DNA of 64,000 bases from Pseudoxanthomonas suwonensis (GTDB taxonomy: Bacteria; Pseudomonadota; Gammaproteobacteria; Xanthomonadales; Xanthomonadaceae). Location: the NCBI RefSeq assembly GCF_000972865.1, contig NZ_CP011144.1:1054001-1118000 (forward strand), given 5' to 3'. The notes beneath the pieces were generated by a model. That model ran no database searches. It was given only the letters and a program-made list of their open reading frames with translations, and was not told where the DNA came from. The translations under genes and the position numbers were made by a program. Positions 1 through 8,429 of this stretch are shown piece by piece; position 1 is the stretch's first letter; every line of letters starts with the position of its first letter.

Positions 1-937
1 TGTCGGCCAGGCCGGCGGCGAGCGAATCCAGTTCGTGGCCCAGCGACACGCGGCGGCGCTGCTGGCGGTCGTCGCCCTGCAGCGAGCGGGTGGTCGCGTT
101 GATCGCCGACAGCACGTCGCTCTCGGTGCGGTCCTCGTTGCTTTCGGCGGTCAGCTTGAACCGCTGGTCCGCCGACGGCGCGAACACCAGCTTGGCCAGC
201 ACGCTGTTGCCGTCGCGGTCCTGCGGATTGGGCGCGGTGCGGGTGGCGCCGGCGCTGCGGTCGTCGCCCTGGTTGCGGGTTTCCTGGCCCTGGCGGTGGC
301 TGAGCGCGACCATGCCGCTCCAGCGCTCGCCGCCGAACGCGGCGGTGGCGCCGCCGAACAGGCCGCGCCAGTCGCCCTCGTAGCCGAACTTCAGGCCGAA
401 ATAGGCGTCCTTGTCAGCGGCCAGGTAGTCGGCCGGGTCCTTGGTGACGAACGCGACCACGCCGCCCAGCGCGTCGGAGCCGTACAGCGAGCTGGCAGGC
501 CCGCGCACGATCTCCACCCGCTTGAGCGTGTCGAGGTCGACGAAGTTGCGGTTGGCGTTGGCGAAGCTGCCGATCGAGAACGCGTCGGACACGGCGATGC
601 CGTCGGTCTGGATCTGCACGCGATTGCCGTCCAGGCCGCGGATGCGGAAGCCGCCCAGGCCGAAGCGGCCGAAGCTGGAAGTGACCGAGATGCCAGGCTC
701 GTAGCGAACCAGGTCCTTGATGTCGCGGGCCAGGGTGTCGTCGAGGCGCTCGCGGTCGATCACGTCGACCGAGGCGGGCACGTCGACAATGGCGCGTTCG
801 GTGCGGGTGGCGGTGACCTGGACGCGGTCGAACTCGCGCATGCCGGCGTCGGCGGAATCGAGGACAGCGGCGTGGGCGGGCATAGCGGTGGCGAGGACCG
901 CGCAGATGGCGGCGCCGAGCGGGGTGATGCGATTCAT
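1..937 (-). CDS. TonB-dependent receptor, heme/hemoglobin type (3' part outside window)
   Basis: About 312 N-terminal residues are inside the window; the rest lies beyond position 1. The product is an outer-membrane receptor that would import a ligand, probably heme, using TonB energy. It starts MNRITPLGAAICAVLATAM, a clear signal peptide ending near AHA. A TonB-box-like segment (VQVTATRTER) follows, then a plug domain with GGFRIRGLDGNRVQIQTDG and VEIVRGPASSLYGSDALGG, typical of HemR/HmuR-like receptors. It lies 156 bp downstream of hemP on the same strand, below a Fur-type site, so iron-repressed co-expression is likely. The heme assignment rests on the hemP neighbour and plug similarity; the substrate itself cannot be read from the sequence. 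Confidence 0.9.
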   Translation of the reverse strand, partial: MNRITPLGAAICAVLATAMPAHAAVLDSADAGMREFDRVQVTATRTERAIVDVPASVDVIDRERLDDTLARDIKDLVRYEPGISVTSSFGRFGLGGFRIRGLDGNRVQIQTDGIAVSDAFSIGSFANANRNFVDLDTLKRVEIVRGPASSLYGSDALGGVVAFVTKDPADYLAADKDAYFGLKFGYEGDWRGLFGGATAAFGGERWSGMVALSHRQGQETRNQGDDRSAGATRTAPNPQDRDGNSVLAKLVFAPSADQRFKLTAESNEDRTESDVLSAINATTRSLQGDDRQQRRRVSLGHELDSLAAGLAD

Positions 938-1033
938 CGGTGTCAGCTTCGTGGTTCCGGAAGTGGGAGAACCCGGTGGGCTGGCGTCCGGTGAAGCGTG
1001 GCTGGCATCCAGGGAGAGAGCGGTGGCGCGCGG

Positions 1034-1058
1034 CCGTCCGCGCAGTCGGCGCGGACGG
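1034..1058. other. GC-rich hairpin between hemP and the receptor
   Basis: A perfect 10-bp inverted repeat (CCGTCCGCGC / GCGCGGACGG) with a 5-nt loop lies between hemP and the receptor gene. No T-tract follows on the minus strand. It may reduce read-through or stabilise the hemP message. Its function is inferred only from position. Confidence 0.4.
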
Positions 1059-1093
1059 GGTCGGCAGCGGGCGCGCAGGGCGCCCACCGACGG

Positions 1094-1288
1094 TTACTTG
1101 GTCAGGATCAGCTTGTCGTTGCTGGTGTGGCGCAGGCGGTAGAGCTTGTCGCCGTGGCGGATCAGGATCTCGCGGCGGCCCTTCAGCAACTGCTCGCTGC
1201 CCAGCACCACGTCGGTATCGGCGTGCGGCGCCGGCGCTGGCGTGCGGGCGGGTTCGGCATGCGGCAGGGTCAGGCGGTGCACGTTCAT
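1094..1288 (-). CDS. hemP: Hemin uptake protein HemP
   Basis: A 64-residue protein of the HemP family, small proteins encoded beside heme-uptake receptors in proteobacteria. The N-terminal half is low-complexity and Pro/Ala-rich. The C-terminal half carries the family signature: LLKGRREILIRHGDKLYRLR followed by T..DKLILTK at the very end. The start codon is preceded by GGAG at a suitable distance. It is the first gene after the Fur-type site and precedes the TonB-dependent receptor, the usual arrangement for iron-regulated heme uptake. In some bacteria HemP activates expression of the heme receptor; whether it does so here is unknown. Confidence 0.88.
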   Translation of the reverse strand: MNVHRLTLPHAEPARTPAPAPHADTDVVLGSEQLLKGRREILIRHGDKLYRLRHTSNDKLILTK

Positions 1289-1326
1289 GGATGGGGCTCC
1301 AGCGGGAAGGGTCGTGGAACCCAGCG

Positions 1327-1347
1327 AATGATAATGATTCGCATTAC
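1327..1347 (-). promoter_or_regulatory. Fur box upstream of hemP
   Basis: AATGATAATGATTCGCATTAC is an AT-rich imperfect palindrome close to the Fur consensus (GATAATGATAATCATTATC). It stands out in very GC-rich DNA and lies about 40 bp upstream of hemP. It indicates iron-dependent repression of hemP and the receptor. Confidence 0.8.
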
Positions 1348-1360
1348 CCTGTCAAGCGGG

Positions 1361-2338
1361 TCAGACGTTCGCCGCGGCGACCTCCAGCCGCCGCCAGACC
1401 GGCTCGTCGTAGCGCCGGACCAGCTCCAGCGCGCCGAGGTTCTCCCGCAGCTGCGCGGGGGTGCTGGCGCCGAGGATCACGCTGCTCACGTGCGGGTTGC
1501 GCAGGCACCAGGCGATCGCCAGCGGCGCCGGTTTCTCGCCCAGCTCGGCGGCGACCGCGACGAAGCGCCGGGCGCGCTCCAGCCGGCGCTCCTCGCTGTG
1601 CCCGACCACCAGCCGCTGCAGCCAGCCGGCATCGGGCTGCGCCAGCCGTCCCTCGCGGTGGATGCCGTCGGCGTACTTGCCGCTGAGCAGGCCCGAGGCC
1701 AGCGGCGACCAGGTGGTCGTGCCCAGGCCCAGTTCCGAATACAGCGGCGCGTACTCCAGCTCGACCCGCTCGCGGTGCAGCAGGTTGTACTGCGGCTGCT
1801 CCATCGTCGGCGCCGCCAGGTGGTGGGTGCGGGCGAACTTCGCCGCCTCGCGGATCAGCGCCTCGGGCCATTCGGAAGTGCCCCAGTACAGCACCTTGCC
1901 CTGCCGCACCAGCAGGTCCATCGCCGCCACCGTCTCTTCCACCGGCGTGTCCGGGTCGGGGCGGTGGCAGTAGTAGAGGTCGAGGTAGTCCACCCGCAGC
2001 CGCTTCAACGCGGCATGGCAGGCATCGACCACGTGCTTGCGCGACAGCCCGCGCTGGGTCGGGCGCGGATCCTCGGCGGCACCGAAGAACACCTTGCTGG
2101 ACACGCAGTAGCCGTCGCGCGGCAGGCGCAGGTCGGCGATCACGTCGCCCATCACCCGCTCGGCCTCGCCGTTGGCGTAGGCCTCGGCGTTGTCGAAGAA
2201 GTTGATCCCGTGGTCCCAGGCCGCAGCGACCAGCTCGCGCGCCTGGCCGCGGCCGACCTGGCGGCCGAAGGTCATCCAGGCACCGAAGGACAGCGCGGAC
2301 AGCTGCAGGCCCGAGGCGCCGAGGCGGCGGTATTGCAT
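1361..2338 (-). CDS. Aldo/keto reductase (potassium-channel beta-subunit/YghZ-like)
   Basis: A 325-residue NADP(H)-dependent oxidoreductase of the aldo/keto reductase superfamily, a cytoplasmic TIM barrel. Visible landmarks are the N-terminal YRRLGASGLQLSALSFG strand, the NFFDNAEAY segment holding the catalytic Asp and Tyr, the catalytic Lys in SSKVFFG, the LYYCHRPDPDTP segment with the active-site His, and the C-terminal GAS..AQL.EN cofactor-binding stretch. The FDNAEAYANGEAE pattern is that of the Kv-beta/YghZ branch, which reduces aldehydes such as methylglyoxal, but the substrate cannot be deduced. The gene is divergent from the nucleoside transporter. Its stop lies just before the hemP regulatory region. 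Confidence 0.88.
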   Translation of the reverse strand: MQYRRLGASGLQLSALSFGAWMTFGRQVGRGQARELVAAAWDHGINFFDNAEAYANGEAERVMGDVIADLRLPRDGYCVSSKVFFGAAEDPRPTQRGLSRKHVVDACHAALKRLRVDYLDLYYCHRPDPDTPVEETVAAMDLLVRQGKVLYWGTSEWPEALIREAAKFARTHHLAAPTMEQPQYNLLHRERVELEYAPLYSELGLGTTTWSPLASGLLSGKYADGIHREGRLAQPDAGWLQRLVVGHSEERRLERARRFVAVAAELGEKPAPLAIAWCLRNPHVSSVILGASTPAQLRENLGALELVRRYDEPVWRRLEVAAANV

Positions 2339-2470
2339 GCGGTGGACTCCGGGGACGATGGCGGCATTGTAGGAGGCGACGGCAGTAGCGGCATGAGCGC
2401 GGCAGTGAGGGCTGGGGACGCCGAGCGCCGCGTAGGCGACCGATCGTTGATGGGAAGGACGATTCCCCTC

Positions 2471-2503
2471 CCCCGTCGTCCCGGCTTTCGCCGGGACGGC
2501 GGG
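2471..2503. repeat. Intergenic palindrome
   Basis: GTCCCGGC / GCCGGGAC around a TTTC loop, with imperfect flanking pairing, lies between the divergent aldo/keto reductase and nupC genes. It resembles the short GC-rich palindromes dispersed through xanthomonad genomes. There is no T-tract. The rest of 2339-2616 shows no gene. Confidence 0.4.
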
Positions 2504-2616
2504 AATCCTGAGTTGCCATCACTCCGCCAGCCCAACCCGTTCAGCCAGCCCCGCCGGACGCACTCACCCCCGACCTGCTACGCTTTCGCAATTCTTTAAC
2601 ATTCACAGGGGATTCC

Positions 2617-3915
2617 ATGATCGAGGCACTGGGTCGGATCGGCTTCGGCCTGTTCGGGTTGGCCGTGCTGATCGGCATCGTCTGGCTGTTCTCGAACAAC
2701 CGCCGCGCGGTCGACTGGAAGCTGGTGGGCACCGGCGTGTTCCTGCAGATCGCCTTCGCCGCGGTGGTGCTGCGGGTGCCGGGCGGGCGCGAGGTGTTCG
2801 ACTGGCTCAGCCACGGCTTCGTGCGGATCCTCGGCTTCGTCTCGCAGGGCTCGAACTTCATCTTCGGCAGCCTGATGGACATGGAGAAGCACGGCTTCAT
2901 CTTCGCCTTCCAGGTGCTGCCGACCATCATCTTCTTCTCCGCGCTGATGGGCGTGCTCTACCACCTGGGCGCGATGCAGGCGGTGGTGCGCGGCATGGCC
3001 TGGGCGATCACCAAGGTGATGCGCGTTTCCGGTGCCGAGACCACCAGCGTCTGCGCCAGCGTGTTCATCGGCCAGACCGAGGCGCCGCTGACGGTGCGCC
3101 CGTACATCGCCAAGATGACCCAGTCCGAGCTGCTGACCATGATGATCGGCGGCATGGCCCACATCGCCGGCGGCGTGCTGGCCGCCTACGTGGGCATGCT
3201 CGGCGGCGGCGACCCGGAGCAGCAGGCGTTCTTCGCCAAGCACCTGCTCGCGGCCAGCATCATGGCCGCGCCGGCCACGCTGGTGATCGCCAAGATCCTG
3301 GTTCCCGAGACCGGTGAGCCTCTGACCCGCGGCACGGTGAAGATGGAGGTCGAGAAGACCACCGCCAACGTGATCGACGCGGCCGCCGCCGGCGCCGGCG
3401 ACGGCCTGCGCCTGGCGCTGAACATCGGCGCGATGCTGCTGGCCTTCATCGCCCTGATCGCGCTGGTCGACGCGCCGCTGGTCTGGCTGGGCGAGATCAG
3501 CGGCATTGCCGGCTGGCTGGGCCAGCCGACCAGCCTGTCCACGATCCTCGGCTACCTGCTGGCGCCGATCGCCTGGGTGATCGGCGTGCCGTGGGCGGAC
3601 GCGACCACGGTCGGTTCGCTGATCGGGCAGAAGATCGTGCTCAACGAGTTCATCGCCTATTCCCAGCTGTCCAACATCATCAACGGCCAGGTGCCGGACG
3701 TGTCGCTGAGTCCGCAGGCCACGCTGATCGCGACCTACGCGCTGTGCGGCTTCGCCAACTTCAGCTCGATCGCGATCCAGATCGGTGGCATCGGCGGGCT
3801 GGCCCCGGAGCGGCGCCAGGACCTGGCCCGCTTCGGCCTGCGCGCGGTGCTCGGCGGCTCGGTCGCGACCTTCATGACCGCGACCATCGCCGGGGTGCTC
3901 ACCTACCTCGGCTGA
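2617..3915 (+). CDS. nupC: NupC/CNT family concentrative nucleoside transporter
   Basis: A 432-residue inner-membrane protein that takes up nucleosides with a cation gradient. It is strongly hydrophobic with a dozen or so membrane segments. CNT signatures are present: GQTEAPLTVRPYI (the GQ-E-P nucleoside/cation-binding hairpin), AHIAGGVLAAYVGMLGGG, NEFIAYSQL, and GFANFSSIAIQIGGIGGLAP near the C-terminus. Its length matches bacterial CNTs. The start is supported by AGGGGA eight bases upstream. A ribokinase gene follows 94 bp later, so nucleoside uptake and ribose phosphorylation may be functionally linked. A TACGCT hexamer at 2579-2584 could be the -10 element. Confidence 0.92.
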   Translation: MIEALGRIGFGLFGLAVLIGIVWLFSNNRRAVDWKLVGTGVFLQIAFAAVVLRVPGGREVFDWLSHGFVRILGFVSQGSNFIFGSLMDMEKHGFIFAFQVLPTIIFFSALMGVLYHLGAMQAVVRGMAWAITKVMRVSGAETTSVCASVFIGQTEAPLTVRPYIAKMTQSELLTMMIGGMAHIAGGVLAAYVGMLGGGDPEQQAFFAKHLLAASIMAAPATLVIAKILVPETGEPLTRGTVKMEVEKTTANVIDAAAAGAGDGLRLALNIGAMLLAFIALIALVDAPLVWLGEISGIAGWLGQPTSLSTILGYLLAPIAWVIGVPWADATTVGSLIGQKIVLNEFIAYSQLSNIINGQVPDVSLSPQATLIATYALCGFANFSSIAIQIGGIGGLAPERRQDLARFGLRAVLGGSVATFMTATIAGVLTYLG

Positions 3916-4009
3916 GCCGCCCGGCTCCGCCTGCGTTTCCGGCGGGCCCGTGCGGCCCGCCATTTGCGTTTTCCGTTCTGTTGCGCATGTCCAACAAGCT
4001 AGAGGTTTC

Positions 4010-4975
4010 ATGAATTCGGTCATCGTCGTCGGTTCCTTCAACGTCGACCACGTCTGGCGCTGCGCCGAGCTGCCAGCGGTGGGCGCGACCATCGCCGGCC
4101 AGTACGCCACCGGCCCCGGCGGCAAGGGCTTCAACCAGGCCGTGGCCGCGGCGCGGGCCGGTGTGGGCACCGCTTTCGTCTGCGCACTGGGCGACGATGC
4201 CGGCGGCGCGCTGGCGCGGCAGCTGGCCGCCGCCGACGGGATCGGGCTGCGCGCCGAGGCCAGCGACCAGCCGACCGGCACCGCCGGCATCTACGTCGAC
4301 GCGCGCGGCCGCAACTGCATCGTGATCGGCGCCGGCGCCAACGGCACGCTGGGCGCGGCGCACGTGGCCGCCGACCCGGAACTGCTGGCCGGCGCGCGGG
4401 TGCTGCTGGCCCAGCTGGAGTCGCCGGTGGAGACCATCGAGGCGGCGCTGGCGCTGGCGCGCGAGGCCGGCGTGGCCACCCTGCTCAACCCGGCTCCGGC
4501 CAACGCGCCCAGCAGCATCGGCCTGCTGCGCCTGGCCGACCTGCTGACCCCGAACGAGACCGAGTTCGCCGCCCTGCTCAACCGCCACGTCGGCGAACGG
4601 GTCGAGGCCGAGGCGGTCGCCGCGCTCGACGGCGCCAGCCTGCACGCGCTGTGCCGCAAGCTGCTGCCGCACGGCAGCGTGGTGGTCACGCTGGGCTCGG
4701 TCGGCGTGTTCGTGTCGCACCCGGACGAGCAGCTGCGCGGCGACGCGCAGACGCACTATCGCGTCGGCGCCGAGAGCGTGTCCGCCAGCGACACCACCGG
4801 CGCCGGCGACGCCTTCAACGGCGCCCTGGCCGCCTCGCTGGCGCGCGCGCCGGAGCAGCCGTTCGCCGCGCACGTGCGCTACGCCAACCGCTTCGCCGCG
4901 CTGTCCACCGAACGCGCCGGCGCGGCCGCGGCCATGCCGCGGCACGACGAGGTGCAGGAGCGCTTCGGCGCCTGA
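4010..4975 (+). CDS. rbsK: Ribokinase (PfkB family)
   Basis: A 321-residue cytoplasmic sugar kinase that phosphorylates ribose at O5 with ATP. PfkB signatures are GPGGKGFNQAVAAARAG near residue 40 (sugar binding), LLTPNETEF near residue 180, and the catalytic/anion-hole motif DTTGAGDAFNGALAAS near residue 265 with the general-base Asp. The ATG at 4010 is chosen because AGAGG lies just upstream and the protein then begins MNSVIVVGSFNVDH, as family members do; an in-frame start 60 bp upstream adds unrelated residues. It lies between nupC and dusB on the same strand, with only 11 bp to dusB. Specificity for ribose rather than another pentose or nucleoside is inferred. Confidence 0.88.
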   Translation: MNSVIVVGSFNVDHVWRCAELPAVGATIAGQYATGPGGKGFNQAVAAARAGVGTAFVCALGDDAGGALARQLAAADGIGLRAEASDQPTGTAGIYVDARGRNCIVIGAGANGTLGAAHVAADPELLAGARVLLAQLESPVETIEAALALAREAGVATLLNPAPANAPSSIGLLRLADLLTPNETEFAALLNRHVGERVEAEAVAALDGASLHALCRKLLPHGSVVVTLGSVGVFVSHPDEQLRGDAQTHYRVGAESVSASDTTGAGDAFNGALAASLARAPEQPFAAHVRYANRFAALSTERAGAAAAMPRHDEVQERFGA

Positions 4976-4986
4976 GCGCGACCGCC

Positions 4987-6027
4987 ATGCGCATCGGTCC
5001 CCACGCCATCGCGCCGCGCGTGGTCCTGGCCCCCATGGCCGGGGTCACCGACAAGCCGTTCCGGCTGCTGTGCAAGCGGATGGGCGCGGGCCTGGCGGTG
5101 TCGGAGATGACCATCAGCGACCCGCGCTTCTGGAACACGTCCAAGTCGCTGCGGCGCATGGACCACGACGGCGAGCCGGACCCGATCAGCGTGCAGATCG
5201 CCGGAACCGAGCCGCGGCAGCTGGCCGAGGCTGCCCGCTACAACGTCGATCATGGCGCGCAGATCGTCGACATCAACATGGGCTGCCCGGCCAAGAAGGT
5301 ATGTCATGCCTGGGCCGGTTCGGCGCTGATGCGCGACGAGCCGCTGGTCGGGCGCATCCTCGAGGCGGTGGTGGCCGCGGTGGACGTGCCGGTCACGCTG
5401 AAGATCCGCACCGGCTGGGACGCGGCCAACCGCAACGCACCGGCGATCGCGCGGATCGCCGAGGCCGCCGGCATCCAGGCGCTGACCGTGCACGGCCGCA
5501 CCCGCGACCAGCACTACGCCGGCCACGCCGAGTACGACACCATCGCCCGGATCAAGGCCGACATCGCCATCCCGGTGATCGCCAACGGCGACATCGATTC
5601 GCCGCAGCGCGCCGCGCAGGTGCTGCGTGATACCGGCGCCGACGCGGTGATGGTCGGCCGCGCCGCACAGGGTCGGCCGTGGATCTTCCGCGAGATCGCC
5701 CACTACCTCGCCAGCGGCGAACTGCTGCCGCCACCGGCGATCGGCGAGGTGCGCGACATCCTGCTCGGCCACCTGCAGGCGCTGCACGCGTTCTACGGCG
5801 AGGAACAGGGCGTGCGCATCGCGCGCAAGCACCTGGGCTGGTACGCGAAGGACCGGCCAGAGCATTCCGCCGAACAGATGGCGGCATTCCGCGCCGTGGT
5901 CAATCGCGCGCAAGGCGCGGACGAACAGCTCGCGCTGACCCGCGACTACTTCGATGCGCTCGAGGCCGGGATGCCGCCGACCCTGTCCGACGCCGCCTGG
6001 CCACGCGCGGAAAGTTGCTTCATGTAA
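4987..6027 (+). CDS. dusB: tRNA-dihydrouridine synthase B
   Basis: A 346-residue FMN enzyme that reduces specific uridines in the tRNA D-loop to dihydrouridine with NADPH. It begins with the flavin-binding strand VVLAPMAGVTDKPFR. The catalytic Cys is in DINMGCPAKKV near residue 100, followed by WAGSALM. TLKIRTGWD, LTVHGRTRDQHY, VIANGDI and VMVGRAAQGRPW are all standard Dus barrel motifs. The ATG at 4987 gives the conserved N-terminus and follows the ribokinase stop by 11 bp; the reading frame extends upstream but only as overlap with ribokinase. In enterobacteria dusB is followed by fis; here it is followed by an unrelated small exported protein. Confidence 0.93.
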   Translation: MRIGPHAIAPRVVLAPMAGVTDKPFRLLCKRMGAGLAVSEMTISDPRFWNTSKSLRRMDHDGEPDPISVQIAGTEPRQLAEAARYNVDHGAQIVDINMGCPAKKVCHAWAGSALMRDEPLVGRILEAVVAAVDVPVTLKIRTGWDAANRNAPAIARIAEAAGIQALTVHGRTRDQHYAGHAEYDTIARIKADIAIPVIANGDIDSPQRAAQVLRDTGADAVMVGRAAQGRPWIFREIAHYLASGELLPPPAIGEVRDILLGHLQALHAFYGEEQGVRIARKHLGWYAKDRPEHSAEQMAAFRAVVNRAQGADEQLALTRDYFDALEAGMPPTLSDAAWPRAESCFM

Positions 6028-6179
6028 CCGTCCATCGAATAAACGTGACTAGCGTCACCCTGCACTCCGGCACTGGGTGCATCGACACGGCGGCGCGACG
6101 CTGAGGACGCCGGGAAAGCCCGGCCCGTGGCCCACCACCCCCACGGCCACCCGCAGGACGTCCGTCCCAGGAGGCTGTC

Positions 6180-6509
6180 ATGTTTGCTCGCATCGCCGTA
6201 GTCGCGGCCGCGCTGGCCGTCATCCCTTCCACCTTCGCCAAGGAACCCGGCATCGCCGACTTCGCGCGCGAGACGGGCTTCAAGGAACGCCACGTCCGCA
6301 TGGTCGTGGGCGCCCCTGCCGCCTTCGCCGAATACCGCACGTCCTACAAGCGCGTCGTGCGCGAGATGAAGGCAGCGCTCGGCCCGGAAGGCTACAGGCA
6401 CCTGGTCGATGGCAACCTCACCGCTGCGATCGAGATCCAGCGCGCGCACGCCGCCGATGCCGCAATCGCCGCCAACAGCCGCGAAGGCCAGCGGCAACCG
6501 GAAGGCTGA
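6180..6509 (+). CDS. Small exported protein, paralogue of the one at 7706-8059
   Basis: A 109-residue protein of unknown function. A signal peptide (MFARIAVVAAALAVIPSTFA, cut before KEPG) is followed by a helical region FARETGFKERHVRMVVGA..., a YRTSYKRVVREMKAALG stretch and GYRHLVDGNLT. The ETG....HVR.V.GA....YR....LG...Y..L..G pattern is shared with the protein at 7706-8059, so the two are paralogues. The ETGFKERHVRMVVG segment looks like a helix-turn-helix repressor segment, yet the protein appears exported. The start is supported by an AGGAGG-type site immediately upstream. It is convergent with the YdjM-like gene, 17 bp apart. Confidence 0.75.
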   Translation: MFARIAVVAAALAVIPSTFAKEPGIADFARETGFKERHVRMVVGAPAAFAEYRTSYKRVVREMKAALGPEGYRHLVDGNLTAAIEIQRAHAADAAIAANSREGQRQPEG

Positions 6510-6526
6510 GGCGCCACGCGCCCGCG

Positions 6527-7573
6527 TCAGTCGCCGGCCCGGGATCCGGACCCGGGCGCGGCGTCCGCCGGCGCGTGCCAGATGCGCTGCCACATCGGGC
6601 CCAGACGCCGGCGCGCCTCCCATGGCGGCCGCAACTGCTCCGGCGGCATCTCGCGCCAACCGTCGCCGTCGCGTTCGGCGACCGCGAACACGAAGCTGTA
6701 GTCCGGCTCGGCGCCCATGCGCAGGTCGGTCAGTTCCAGGCGGCCGTCACGCTCGCGCGCCTTCATGAAGCCGTGGTTGAACCACGCCAGCCGGCGCACC
6801 GCGGCCACGTGCTCCGCCTCGCCCAGCGCCTGGGTGTTGGACGGATAGCCGCGGAACTGCATCGGGCCGCGGTCGGCCCACAACGAACGCTCGCCCTCGA
6901 CGAAGCCGGAGGGCGTCATCGCCACCACCCGCCACAGCAGCGTGTTGAACGGCATCGGCACCGAGAAGCGCGGCGCATCGCCCAGCCCCATCGCGGCCAG
7001 GCTGCGCTGCGCCTCGCGCTCGACCATGCCCTTGGCGACCAGCGACCAGCCCAGGTAGGCGCTGCTCGCCGCCAGGCCCGCGAGCAGCGCGCCCTGCGCC
7101 AGCGCGCGCTCGCGCGCGAACCACGCCACGACCCAGGCCAGCACCAGCCACACCGTGTAGGCCGGGTCGATGATGAACACGCTCGACCACATCACCGGCG
7201 CCACCGGCAGCGGCCACCACAACTGGGTGCCGTAGACGGTGAAGGCGTCGAGCAGCGGATGGGTGAACAGCGCCAGCTGGATCGCCCAGAACCAGCGTCG
7301 CGGCGCCTCGGCGACGCGGCCGCGGCCGTAGCGCAGGAACAGCCACCATACCAGCCAGCCGACCAGCGGCAGCACGAACAGCGAATGGCTGAAACTGCGG
7401 TGCACGGTCATCAGCGTCACCGGATCGTCGCTGAACAGCAGGATCGGCAGCGAATCCAGGTCCGGCAGGGTGCCGAGCGCCGCCCCCGCGAGCAGCGCGG
7501 CGCGACGGTGGCGGGCAGGGGCGATGGCCGCGGCGACGGCGCCGCCGAGCAGTATCTGGGTCAGGGAATCCAT
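6527..7573 (-). CDS. Membrane-bound metal-dependent hydrolase, YdjM family
   Basis: A 348-residue integral membrane protein of the YdjM/LexA-binding-type family annotated as metal-dependent hydrolases. The N-terminus MDSLTQILLGGAVAAAIAP is the family hallmark and decides the start; the frame continues 21 codons upstream without that support. Conserved polar residues sit in LGTLPDLDSLP, HRSFSHSLFVLP, THPLLDAFTVYGTQ and DPAYTVWL, which probably form a metal site at the membrane face. Four or five membrane segments occupy the first 190 residues and a soluble tail follows. It lies between two exported paralogues, convergent with the first and divergent from the second. No substrate is known for the family. 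Confidence 0.82.
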   Translation of the reverse strand: MDSLTQILLGGAVAAAIAPARHRRAALLAGAALGTLPDLDSLPILLFSDDPVTLMTVHRSFSHSLFVLPLVGWLVWWLFLRYGRGRVAEAPRRWFWAIQLALFTHPLLDAFTVYGTQLWWPLPVAPVMWSSVFIIDPAYTVWLVLAWVVAWFARERALAQGALLAGLAASSAYLGWSLVAKGMVEREAQRSLAAMGLGDAPRFSVPMPFNTLLWRVVAMTPSGFVEGERSLWADRGPMQFRGYPSNTQALGEAEHVAAVRRLAWFNHGFMKARERDGRLELTDLRMGAEPDYSFVFAVAERDGDGWREMPPEQLRPPWEARRRLGPMWQRIWHAPADAAPGSGSRAGD

Positions 7574-7705
7574 GGACGGAATGGTAGCCGATGCAACCAC
7601 CGCGACCGGTGTAATCGGCGGCGGCTTTTCCTGCATATCCCGGTGCCGTCACCCACCACGACGCGGTGCCTGGACGGCGAAGCCACCCACCCCCGGAGCG
7701 TAGCC

Positions 7706-8059
7706 ATGAAAACCCCGCTGATCGCCTTCGTACTGTTCGCCGCCGTCCCCTTCGCCTCCGCCCAGGAGACCAGGGAACCGGCTCCCATCGACGTGGCCCC
7801 GCAGGTCCAGCCGCTGACCGTCCGCATGCTGGCCGACGAGACCGGCCTGTCCCCGCAGCATGTGCGCGTGGTGCTGGGTGCCCGCAGCCTCCATCCCCAC
7901 TACCGCAGCAAGGAGCAGCAGTTCCGCCAGGCGCTGGGCGAGGATCGCTACCAGGACCTGCTGGCCGGGCAACCGATCAAACTGCGCAACCAGCCCGTGC
8001 AAGGGCAAGGCCTGGCGGTGGCGACGGAAGCGTCCCGGGACAGGAAGGAACGTCCGTAG
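7706..8059 (+). CDS. Small exported protein, paralogue of the one at 6180-6509
   Basis: A 117-residue protein of unknown function. The signal peptide MKTPLIAFVLFAAVPFASA precedes a short linker and LTVRMLADETGLSPQHVRVV, then LGARSLHPHYRSKEQQFRQ, LGEDRYQDLLAG and a basic, Gln-rich tail. The core aligns with the protein at 6180-6509 through ETG, HVR.V.GA, YR, LG...Y..L..G. ADETGLSPQHVRVVLG resembles a LacI-type helix-turn-helix, unusual for an exported protein. The start has GGAG eleven bases upstream. It lies 370 bp upstream of the sigma/kinase operon on the same strand; whether that operon controls it is unknown. Confidence 0.75.
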   Translation: MKTPLIAFVLFAAVPFASAQETREPAPIDVAPQVQPLTVRMLADETGLSPQHVRVVLGARSLHPHYRSKEQQFRQALGEDRYQDLLAGQPIKLRNQPVQGQGLAVATEASRDRKERP

Positions 8060-8429
8060 GCCGGCAGCCTGGCGGCCGGCCCGGCCACCATGCCGTGGAT
8101 GCCCACCCGCAGGATGTTTCCACACCATGTTCCCGCACCGGCGGCCGATCCCGCCGGCGCGGGGCCGGGCGGCCAGGCCCCGGGACGCACTGTGCAGGCC
8201 CACCGGCTGCGAGTCTTGCCCCCGCGGGGGCGAGGACACGGGGATTGCCGCCGCTGCCGCCGCGAAGGAGCGGAACTCCGGAAGACGGGAGCGGCGTTAC
8301 CGGTACCGCGGCGCTCTCTCCCCGCGGCGCCGGTCCTTTATGCTCGCGCCGGCGGACCCGCCTTGGCCGCCCGGGTCCGCCGATTGCGTTGTCGATACCA
8401 CCTCTGGGGAACGAGGGAGTGATCCGGAC
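8060..8429 (+). other. Leader region of the sigma/kinase/receptor operon
   Basis: A 370-bp stretch with no convincing gene. It is very GC-rich with several short palindromes, for example near 8060-8090 and 8150-8185. It must contain the promoter of the downstream operon. No canonical -35/-10 pair is evident, as would be expected if a dedicated sigma factor drives it. GAGGGA at 8413-8418 is the ribosome binding site of the first sigma gene. Confidence 0.5.
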
